A DNA stretch of 64,000 bases from Pseudoalteromonas luteoviolacea B = ATCC 29581. GTDB taxonomy: Bacteria; Pseudomonadota; Gammaproteobacteria; Enterobacterales; Alteromonadaceae. Location: NCBI GenBank assembly GCA_000333235.1, contig CAPN01000010.1, forward strand, positions 1 to 64,000, read 5' to 3'. Below, piece after piece: positions 35,897 to 43,958 of this stretch. A program made the position numbers and the translations under genes. Positions within the stretch are counted from its first letter, which is position 1, and the number at the start of each line of letters is the position of its first letter. Under the pieces are notes generated by a model, which had not been told where the DNA came from, did no database searches, and saw only the letters and a program-made list of their open reading frames with translations.

Positions 35897-37873
35897 GTGT
35901 TGAAACGATTTACACAATTAACCAAATTAGTAACTCAGTTACGCTCGATTATTTTCACCTTAATACTTGTGTTGGGTATCATCGCCAGTGCTCGGTTCCA
36001 GTGGTTTAGTTACGTGGACTCAGCGCTTTATTCAACGATTTCGAAAGCCAGTAACGACCACTTGATCCAGTTCCCAAGTGAGGTTGTTTTAATTGAAAGT
36101 GATTCACTGTATCGAGAACATGTCGACATTGCTTCTGCATTAGCTTCTTATCAAATAAAATACGCTATCATGATGAGTGATACGCCTTTTACTAATCCTG
36201 TCGCATTAAAAACCATTTACTATCCGAAATCTGAGAATGGTTACTGTTTAGACGGTTTATCCCCTTGGCATGGGATGTTGGTTCTTTACATACCAACAGA
36301 ACGCTGTAACAGCATTTGGCAATATTTATACCCTGAATCTGCCAAGCAAATGCATACGATTAATTTTCGAATACCCAATGGATCAATACCAACATTTAGG
36401 TCTAAAAGATTACTTTCAGGGGACCTTTATCTTGCTCAATTAGAACAGAAAGTTGTCATTGTTACACAGAAAAACTCTCAACCTATCGTGCCCTTACCTA
36501 TCCCGAGTGCACAGCCAGTTTTTAACACCGCTGAACTTTACGTTTACCTTGCCTACAACTTTGAAAACGAGTCTTTTGACCAACGTTTAAGTGTTGTTTC
36601 CAATGTTTTTAGCTCGCTCTTGATCACCCTGGTATTACTCGCATTGCTCCAACTATTTGGATTAAAAAGTGGAGCATTAGTTGCGCTATCCTCTAGTCTT
36701 TTGATCGCTGTAATTAGTTGGCTAGGACTCACGCAATTTAGGCTCGTGTTACCCACCGGAAGTTGGCTAATTTATGTCTGGCTCACATTTTTATTCGTTT
36801 ATTTTAGTCAAAAGATAAGAGATGAAACTCAGTTAAGTGACCTCATTCATACGATCCATGAAAAAATGATGGGGCGCTTCTTGCCCAAATCGTTTAGTAA
36901 TCAACAAAATCCATGGGATGCAATTCTAGTTCTCGTACTGCAACAGTTAGACCTAGAGCGGTGTATTTTTCTGCAACGTGTTGAAAATGATCATAGAGTC
37001 AAAGAGATCCGCGCGTTAAACAGTAAATTAGATGACATTGTTGAATTACGCCGGGACTATGAACGAGAACCTTATGCAAGCGCCATTAAAGCACTTGGTA
37101 CAGTAAAAATAGACAGACCGTTTTTTAAAGGTCTTGGTTTAAAAGAGAACCAATATCTAGTGCCCCTTTCCTATGCTGGCGACATAAGAGGATTTTGGGC
37201 AATGACATTAACACCTCAACCGCAATTTAACGAACAAGCCTTTATCCGCAATGTTAATTCGTTTGCTGCACAAATTGGTGAACTACTCTTTCACTATCAC
37301 GTTTTTCAGATACAAAACCAATATCAAAACAATGCATTGACTAAAACCATGCAGCTCAAATTAGGCAATACATTAAGTCATGATATTAGATTGGCGTTTA
37401 ACGATCTTGAACATAAACTTTCCACTGTAGAACAGGTCTCTAACCATTTACATAACGCCGTGATCTTTTTTAATCTTTTTGGTCAAGTTATTCAAACAAA
37501 TCAGGCACTTGAAAATTTTGCCAAACAGCATGAATTGGCTATTTTTGATATGACTGCACTTGACTTACTGTGTGAGGTTCTGCCATTCGAACGTGAAATT
37601 CTAAAAGGGAAACTGCGCTACCTGACAATAAATAAAGGTACACACTATTATCCCCTTTTTATAAAGGAAGCGGCTTACATACTAAAAGTCAGTGCACTCG
37701 AAGCCAACAATACCAGTGCCTCTGGCGCACCATTTGAAGTAGCTGGCATTACTTTTGAATTTATTGAGCTATCTTCTCTTGTCCTTCATTTAGACAATGC
37801 CCAATTGATGGTGGAGTATTTACAACAACAAATTAAACTCACTCCGAAAGAGGATCTAGGGAGCTGGGATTAG
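35897..37873 (+). CDS. Membrane sensor with CHASE2-like, GAF-like and PAS-like regions
   Basis: The 658-residue protein starts with GTG at 35897. It has one N-terminal membrane helix (about 17-34), a periplasmic part with a CHASE2-like beginning (VDSALYSTISK ... EVVLIESDSLYREHVDIASAL), three close membrane helices (about 233-302), then a cytoplasmic part. The cytoplasmic part resembles a GAF domain (about 335-480) followed by a PAS-like segment (AVIFFNLFGQVIQTNQAL, about 530-620). No kinase, cyclase or DNA-binding domain follows. I infer a sensory or regulatory subunit of the surrounding system. The stop codon shares one base with the next gene's GTG. Domain calls are by eye. Confidence 0.6.
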   Translation: MLKRFTQLTKLVTQLRSIIFTLILVLGIIASARFQWFSYVDSALYSTISKASNDHLIQFPSEVVLIESDSLYREHVDIASALASYQIKYAIMMSDTPFTNPVALKTIYYPKSENGYCLDGLSPWHGMLVLYIPTERCNSIWQYLYPESAKQMHTINFRIPNGSIPTFRSKRLLSGDLYLAQLEQKVVIVTQKNSQPIVPLPIPSAQPVFNTAELYVYLAYNFENESFDQRLSVVSNVFSSLLITLVLLALLQLFGLKSGALVALSSSLLIAVISWLGLTQFRLVLPTGSWLIYVWLTFLFVYFSQKIRDETQLSDLIHTIHEKMMGRFLPKSFSNQQNPWDAILVLVLQQLDLERCIFLQRVENDHRVKEIRALNSKLDDIVELRRDYEREPYASAIKALGTVKIDRPFFKGLGLKENQYLVPLSYAGDIRGFWAMTLTPQPQFNEQAFIRNVNSFAAQIGELLFHYHVFQIQNQYQNNALTKTMQLKLGNTLSHDIRLAFNDLEHKLSTVEQVSNHLHNAVIFFNLFGQVIQTNQALENFAKQHELAIFDMTALDLLCEVLPFEREILKGKLRYLTINKGTHYYPLFIKEAAYILKVSALEANNTSASGAPFEVAGITFEFIELSSLVLHLDNAQLMVEYLQQQIKLTPKEDLGSWD

Positions 37874-40800
37874 TGGATTGGACGTTTGCACTTTTTCCTT
37901 TAGGTGGCGGGTTAGGTCAGTCTGTTATTACCACCGTTTGGATTGGTATTATGGTCGTTGGGATCCTAAACTTAAGGTTTGGCTTCCCATTAACAGGCCT
38001 TGTTGTACCTGGGTATCTAACCCCTTTATTAATTGTTAATCCAATCTCAGCTTTCGTTATCCTTATTGAAGCAATCCTTGTCTATTTTTTAATGCGCTTT
38101 TTAGCAAAACAACTAATGGAACAATTTGGTTTTAGTGAATTGTTTGGTCGGGATCGTTTTTTTGCCATCATTTTATTAAGCATCTTAGTGCGGATAGTCA
38201 TGGACATGCTGTTTTGGCCAATACTCGCAAATACCCTTAGTCAATGGGATATCACGTTTGATTATTCGTCACAGCTCTACAGTTTAGGTTTAGTTATTAT
38301 TGCATTGACCGCAAACGTCATGTGGAATGGCGGTTTTCGCTATGGCATGTTTGTTACATTGCTGCAGCTTATCATCACCTTCATTCTCGTTCGCTATGGC
38401 TTGATGGAATGGACAAACTTTAGTATTGCGAATTTAAGCATCATGTATGAGGCAGTTGCTGCATCCATCATTGCCGCACCAAAAGCGTACATAATCTTAG
38501 TCATTACAGCCTTTTTAGCTTCGCGGGCCAACATAAAATATGGTTGGGAATTTAATGGCATCATGCTACCTGCTTTACTTGCTTTACAACTTATGGAACC
38601 AAGCAAGCTGCTGACCTCTTTTATTGAAACCGGCGTTATCTTATTAATCGGAGGTTTACTACTCAATTTTACTCGAATGAAACATTGGCACTTTGAAGGT
38701 GCTCGCCTCATGATGTTTTTTTTCAATATCGGGTTTGCGTATAAGCTCCTTCTTAATAATATTGTTGCCCATTATTTCCCAGCGCTCAAAGTAACTGATA
38801 CGTTTGCTTTTGGTTATATGCTTTCCACTCTTTTAGCACTCAAAATTTATCAAAAAAATGCGTTAGGGCTGATTTTGCGAGCGACGTTTCAAACCTCTGT
38901 GGTTGGTGGTGCTTTTGCGATTCTCATCGGCTTTTTAATTATGTTTATCCCAAGCTTATTTACGCCGAGCATGCAAACTCAAACCACAGTCATTGAATCA
39001 GAATCCCGATTGGAAGAGTTAGTCAATCATTACAAAAGCAACTTATACACCGTAAACAAACAAAACCTGCTTACACTCAACCATTTTGAACAGCAAAATC
39101 AATTGGATATATTTAAATTGACGCTCGCTCGCCTCATGTATTCTCCAAACGAGCGACACATTATCGATGACGCAACCAAAAGACTCCGTTCACTTAATTT
39201 TAGGCTTATAGAGAATGAAAACTATCTTTTTATCATTGATAATCAAGTAGCAAACTTGCGTGGCTTTTACGTTATTAACAAAGCATCAGCAAAAGACGTC
39301 TTAGTGACTAGCCCTTACCCTAATTCAGAGCGAATAGCCAGTGACAGTGCTACAGCGCTATTTCGACTTTTCAACGCGAAAGCGCTTGCTCTTGGCACTC
39401 AAAATCTTTGGAAACATACGCAAGATAGTGAACCTCGCTCACCATTCTACAATGCCTTTCTGCGAGTCGTTGGGGAGGTTGCTATTTTGCAAATACGGGA
39501 ACAAAAAACCACGATTGACCTCAATACGTCATCACCTCAAGGCCAATATTGGATATACAATCAAATCCCTGACGCATTGTCTCAACGAGAATTCATGGCT
39601 TTACTTGGCCCTATGGAAGCAAAGTTTGGTATTGTGAATGCTGAATCTTTGCCTTGGCCAAACTACGAAGGCCACTATCTTGAGGCATATTTAAGCAAAA
39701 ACAACTACGGCCATCTGCTTGCTCAACTCGCTCGCGAACCTAGTTTAAGTAGTTCCGCCCCCCTTGCGCTAGAAAAAAACACCTTAGAGAATGTGTTAAA
39801 AGAGTTTGAAAGTATCATTTCTGCCAAAGGCAGTGATCAATTTAAACTGCTGACACATTCTCAAGCTGCATTATGGGAAAATGATGTACTTGTTCCGTTG
39901 TTAGAACTCGCGCCTTCGTTAAGTACGGCATCCGACATTGAGCGAGCCCAACCTATTTTGCAGCGGATTAATTCTTTTGTTCATTCGCAAGGTTATAAAT
40001 TAGTTTTACTTGATACTTCAAGTCAGTCTTTTTTAATTATTCGACCGCAAAACACCATCGACGCAAAAGGATTAGGGCAAGGTATGTACGTTTTTGGACT
40101 CGGGGCGCGTACCAATGTAAGCATTCAAATACCACGCCCATTACTTGAAAGTAATACATTAAAATTTTCTGCTAATTTGTTTGAAACAATGAATGCAAAA
40201 TCCCTTTTAATCGCAGGAGCTCATCCATTTACCAGTCCCATTGCCGATGTCATGGCCCCCGATATAATCACGTCGCTGTTTAACGTCGTTCACCAAAGCA
40301 CACTAAGGTATTTAGATTCATCCCCACTACTCAATATACAAGTAAGAAGCCATAGTGCTCCGTCATCGATTCGTCCGAATGCCATTGCATATGCAAATAC
40401 CCTTCCTAAGATACAAGTGAACAATGAAGTGGCTCATCTAAATCGCGCTTTGCATACCTTAGGAGTAACAGTAGAAACGGTGACCGGTCAAATGGCGACC
40501 AGAGGTTTAGAGATTGGAACCTCACCACAAACCGGCTATCAATTGTTTAGTGAACAAAGCGAACTCGCGACCTTATGGCTATCGTCTGACTACAAAGCAA
40601 AGTTTGCGACAGATAAATTAGCACTGGCCGAACGACTACTTTCGCTAAGTCAGCAAAATAAACTCGTAGAAATGCACCTTCAGTCGCTCCTATCTAAACA
40701 ATGGCAGCTCTTGAGTCACGCACAACAGGAAGCGATGAACCGTGCAATCTCTTTATTTCAATCGACTCAAAACTTAGGGTACTTGAATAATCTATGTGAA

Positions 40801-40977
40801 CCTATTCAATCTTGCAAACTAACTGTCGTACGCTTTACTTATCGCGGTAAAGCAACTATCGCACTCAATATCATCATTAATAATTCCATTGCCGCTATTT
40901 ATCTGCCTGCATGGAATCTAGTCGCTTATTCTGCCGAGCAATTAGCGTTAGCGGAGGTATCAAGTGTACCTAGTTAA
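37873..40977 (+). CDS. Giant PgsC/CapC-like membrane protein with two C-terminal hydrolase-like modules
   Basis: The 1034-residue protein starts with GTG at 37873. The first 375 residues are membrane helices in two PgsC-like halves. Half one (about 30-190) has FGFPLTGLVVPGYLTPLL and GRDRFFAIILLSILVRIVMDML, close to Bacillus PgsC (149 residues). Half two (about 220-370) repeats the pattern as WEFNGIMLPALLAL and EGARLMMFFFNIGFAYKLLL. The remaining 650 residues hold two related modules (about 420-640 and 690-920), each with a GFYV/GMYV strand, SPYPNSE or IPRPLLE, and NAKALALG or NAKSLLIAG. PgsC partners the PgsB ligase in making and exporting poly-gamma-glutamate. The end overlaps the next gene by 14 bases. 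Confidence 0.75.
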   Translation: MDWTFALFPLGGGLGQSVITTVWIGIMVVGILNLRFGFPLTGLVVPGYLTPLLIVNPISAFVILIEAILVYFLMRFLAKQLMEQFGFSELFGRDRFFAIILLSILVRIVMDMLFWPILANTLSQWDITFDYSSQLYSLGLVIIALTANVMWNGGFRYGMFVTLLQLIITFILVRYGLMEWTNFSIANLSIMYEAVAASIIAAPKAYIILVITAFLASRANIKYGWEFNGIMLPALLALQLMEPSKLLTSFIETGVILLIGGLLLNFTRMKHWHFEGARLMMFFFNIGFAYKLLLNNIVAHYFPALKVTDTFAFGYMLSTLLALKIYQKNALGLILRATFQTSVVGGAFAILIGFLIMFIPSLFTPSMQTQTTVIESESRLEELVNHYKSNLYTVNKQNLLTLNHFEQQNQLDIFKLTLARLMYSPNERHIIDDATKRLRSLNFRLIENENYLFIIDNQVANLRGFYVINKASAKDVLVTSPYPNSERIASDSATALFRLFNAKALALGTQNLWKHTQDSEPRSPFYNAFLRVVGEVAILQIREQKTTIDLNTSSPQGQYWIYNQIPDALSQREFMALLGPMEAKFGIVNAESLPWPNYEGHYLEAYLSKNNYGHLLAQLAREPSLSSSAPLALEKNTLENVLKEFESIISAKGSDQFKLLTHSQAALWENDVLVPLLELAPSLSTASDIERAQPILQRINSFVHSQGYKLVLLDTSSQSFLIIRPQNTIDAKGLGQGMYVFGLGARTNVSIQIPRPLLESNTLKFSANLFETMNAKSLLIAGAHPFTSPIADVMAPDIITSLFNVVHQSTLRYLDSSPLLNIQVRSHSAPSSIRPNAIAYANTLPKIQVNNEVAHLNRALHTLGVTVETVTGQMATRGLEIGTSPQTGYQLFSEQSELATLWLSSDYKAKFATDKLALAERLLSLSQQNKLVEMHLQSLLSKQWQLLSHAQQEAMNRAISLFQSTQNLGYLNNLCEPIQSCKLTVVRFTYRGKATIALNIIINNSIAAIYLPAWNLVAYSAEQLALAEVSSVPS

Positions 40978-43222
40978 ACGGCTGTTTTTTTTAGTTTGTA
41001 CTATTGGGATGTTGTGCTTGATTTTCTTGATGGGAAGCAAACTTCTCGCTTGGATTGACTCAGCAGAACCGTTAGCAACTCGCAACGACACTGAAACTCG
41101 CTCACTGGTACACTGGCTAGACGCAAAACAACCTCTGATTTATAGTTTCAACAACGCACGAGTTGACGAGCTAAGAGTTTTATCCAATGCGGTATTAAAT
41201 TCGAACGCGCCAGCTGCTACGTTGATCAATTATGGTATTGAATACACGTTACTCGATAAAGATAAAAGAGTCCTACTTACACATCGTTATCATCATGCTT
41301 CAAAGCTAGTCGATAGTGACGAAACATCGCAAGTAAAACAACTTATCGAAGACAGAAAAGCTTTATCCGTTGCCTCTGGACAATCTTTCTATATTAACAA
41401 AGCAACATTTAAACAAACCCAGTCCGTCTCTTTAACATTAATCCCAGAAACATCAGCCGTAAAAGGCGTGGTGGTGAGAGTTCACGCTAAAGTACCCACG
41501 CCTGAAAACGAGTATGATCGCGCTTGGTTGCAACTGCCAAGTGCGAGACGTGATCGCATATTGAGTTATCATACCTTAGGTGTCAATGCAGTGACGCCGC
41601 GTGAAATCGCACACAGTGTTCACTATGGATGGCAAAAACTCGCACCGCAAGGTGTCCCTAAAATAGACTTTCAAACCGATTTGCTTTATGAGCACTTACC
41701 TTATAACGTAAAAACATATGATTTCGATACCGAGCAACAAGACTTAGATGCGTTTTACACGGATAGACAATTAAACGCATCCATTCAAATACGTGAGTCC
41801 GATTTTTTAACCGTGACGCTATTAAAAAATGACGTCCCGATAGCACTCACTTGGTACGACGAAACACAGCTAACTCCTCCTAAAAAAGTAACGTTAAAGC
41901 ACGTTGGCAATAATCGATGGCAAACCCCACATTTACTCCCTGGTTTATTGACCATACAATCCACACAGCCTCAGATCGCTAGATGGCATTGGTCTTCAGG
42001 TCAACTTGTCGATCCCAAACACAGTTATTACTATGTAATTTCGCCTTCGAGAGAAGCTCACTTTAGTGTGACCAACAATAATGACTTGCGCTTTGAATTC
42101 CGCCCGCTAGAGCCTACAGACGTCACATTTATACTCAAAAAAGACGGCATTGAACTTACACGTTACTCTGCGACACTGACCCCATTGATTTCTGAATTCG
42201 ACCGCGCGATTGCCACCAGCACTGAACGAACTGTAAGCCCTGAACCTCAAGCTTTCTACTTAAGAGTTCGTGAAGATGCCGACGCTATTGTAGTTAAGTC
42301 AACGTCCGAGACCTGGGTTAAAGTTCAACAAAGAACAAAAGATGCGCTTTATCAATATGTTGATTGCAAAACAAGATGTGATGCACTTAATGAACAACAA
42401 ATCGGTGTTTGGCATTCATTAAATGCAACAAATGATTTTGCTTTTGTGACAGATGACGCCAAAAAAAGCGTTCGTTTATTTGCAAAACCGGCAAGCACTG
42501 ACGTTCATCCTCGTTACTATCATGCTATCAATCTGAATAATAAGGGTAACCGAAGTAATACTGCATTGATTTACGCGCCTTGGAAATACTTTGAGCCGGC
42601 ACCGGAACCTGCTCCCTTTCGCTATCGTGCTATACCAAACCAAGAAAACCATGAAAATTCATTAAAAACAATAGCTTTCACAGAAAATACCAATCTTATC
42701 ATCACAGGTGCAACAGCACCGCTAGTCAAGCGTATTGATGCAAAAACAGAGGTTGCTTTAAAGCCGAAAACGAAAAAAGGGTCCATTTATGCTTCAATGC
42801 AACAAAATTCACCTTGGTTAGAACAACGCCTCTATTTTCTGCCTGCTGGCCATTTAGTGAATTTAACACTTCCAGTTACGGCGCCAAAATCGGTAGTCAT
42901 AAAAGTGTTTAGTCCGACACCTGAACAAACACTGCATTTAAAGTCGTTTTTGCATATTGAGCCAAAGCCGGGATTGAACCCCGAATATACCATTACTCGC
43001 AAACATGCTATTTTGGAAGCACTAGGCAAACAACTCGCTTTTTTGATTCACCCAAAAACACCAACATTATTTAGCTATCCAAGCCTAACGTTAGCGATCA
43101 ACAACGATGTCCATCAGGTAAACAGCCTCGATTTAGTGGCTTCAAATGATATTTGGATTGCCATCTCTTTCGAAACAGCAGAAGAACCGCACTCGGTGTC
43201 TTGGAGGCAAGATGCGTTATAA
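40964..43222 (+). CDS. Membrane-anchored periplasmic protein of unknown function
   Basis: The 752-residue protein starts with GTG at 40964. It has one N-terminal hydrophobic helix (about 6-28, LFFLVCTIGMLCLIFLMG), which could be an uncleaved anchor, and then about 720 residues of mainly beta-type sequence with no further membrane segment. I do not recognise the family. It contains few cysteines (two close together near residue 470, CKTRC). It overlaps both neighbours, so it is surely part of the same translation-coupled operon. A periplasmic scaffold linking the inner-membrane synthase to the outer-membrane protein is a reasonable guess but not shown. Confidence 0.6.
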   Translation: MYLVKRLFFLVCTIGMLCLIFLMGSKLLAWIDSAEPLATRNDTETRSLVHWLDAKQPLIYSFNNARVDELRVLSNAVLNSNAPAATLINYGIEYTLLDKDKRVLLTHRYHHASKLVDSDETSQVKQLIEDRKALSVASGQSFYINKATFKQTQSVSLTLIPETSAVKGVVVRVHAKVPTPENEYDRAWLQLPSARRDRILSYHTLGVNAVTPREIAHSVHYGWQKLAPQGVPKIDFQTDLLYEHLPYNVKTYDFDTEQQDLDAFYTDRQLNASIQIRESDFLTVTLLKNDVPIALTWYDETQLTPPKKVTLKHVGNNRWQTPHLLPGLLTIQSTQPQIARWHWSSGQLVDPKHSYYYVISPSREAHFSVTNNNDLRFEFRPLEPTDVTFILKKDGIELTRYSATLTPLISEFDRAIATSTERTVSPEPQAFYLRVREDADAIVVKSTSETWVKVQQRTKDALYQYVDCKTRCDALNEQQIGVWHSLNATNDFAFVTDDAKKSVRLFAKPASTDVHPRYYHAINLNNKGNRSNTALIYAPWKYFEPAPEPAPFRYRAIPNQENHENSLKTIAFTENTNLIITGATAPLVKRIDAKTEVALKPKTKKGSIYASMQQNSPWLEQRLYFLPAGHLVNLTLPVTAPKSVVIKVFSPTPEQTLHLKSFLHIEPKPGLNPEYTITRKHAILEALGKQLAFLIHPKTPTLFSYPSLTLAINNDVHQVNSLDLVASNDIWIAISFETAEEPHSVSWRQDAL

Positions 43223-43958
43223 GCTTTTTTCCGCTCTCGTGTATTTTATTACAATGACCTCTTGCACAGCCAAGAGTAACGATCCTCAAGCCGAATTGGA
43301 GCATTGGTTTTTAAACCCTACGCCACACACCAATGTTTTCGCAAGTCGCCAAGAGAAGCAAACATTCATTCTTGTAGAAGAACATGAACCAAAAGGACGA
43401 CTTACTTTCACACCCAATCTCGGAAGCTGCGCAGCTTTCTCACCTCACGCTTTTTTTGATTTACATACCAAAGAGATTGCGCTTGCCATTGCAAACCGAT
43501 ATTGCCAAGTATTTTTGACTAATACACAACATCGCCATAATCGATTAAACTCCGGCGAGCTCGCCGATCCAGCCAAGCTAAAATACGGTTTGCTGTTTTA
43601 TGCTCCTTTAGCCTATGCTAAAGTTAATCCTAAAGCTAAAATCTATCAATTTCATGGATTTAGTAAAGAAAAGCGGTATTCGTCCGCGGGAAAGCTTGCT
43701 GATCTTATTTTGAGTACGGGTAATTCTAAGTCTGAACATACCCTTGTCCCACTCTCAACGTGCTTGGCACAGCTCCCTTTCGTAGTAAAACGTTATCCTT
43801 CACAGGTAAAAGAGTTAGGCGGTACCAAAAACGTTCTTGCAGAACAATTAGGCGACACAGGGCAATTTGTACACGTAGAAATGAGTTTAGGCTTGCGCCT
43901 ACAATTAATTAAAAGTTCGGCATTGATGGAGCGCTTTTCACAATGTTTCAAACCATAG
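43212..43958 (+). CDS. Small putative lipoprotein with hydrolase-like His/Asp motifs
   Basis: A 248-residue protein that I start at the ATG at 43212, which has GGAGGC upstream; the frame opens 22 codons earlier inside the previous gene. MTSC at residues 15-18 is a weak lipobox. Residues 77-83 (SPHAFFD), 107-110 (HRHN) and 146-150 (QFHGF) form a histidine/aspartate pattern like that of a metal-dependent hydrolase. The same module appears twice, less intact, in the PgsC-like protein. The HAFFDLHTKEIALAIA stretch recalls the zinc motif of poly-gamma-glutamate hydrolases of the PghP/N-formylglutamate amidohydrolase type, but this is only resemblance. It overlaps both neighbours. Confidence 0.6.
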   Translation: MRYKLFSALVYFITMTSCTAKSNDPQAELEHWFLNPTPHTNVFASRQEKQTFILVEEHEPKGRLTFTPNLGSCAAFSPHAFFDLHTKEIALAIANRYCQVFLTNTQHRHNRLNSGELADPAKLKYGLLFYAPLAYAKVNPKAKIYQFHGFSKEKRYSSAGKLADLILSTGNSKSEHTLVPLSTCLAQLPFVVKRYPSQVKELGGTKNVLAEQLGDTGQFVHVEMSLGLRLQLIKSSALMERFSQCFKP

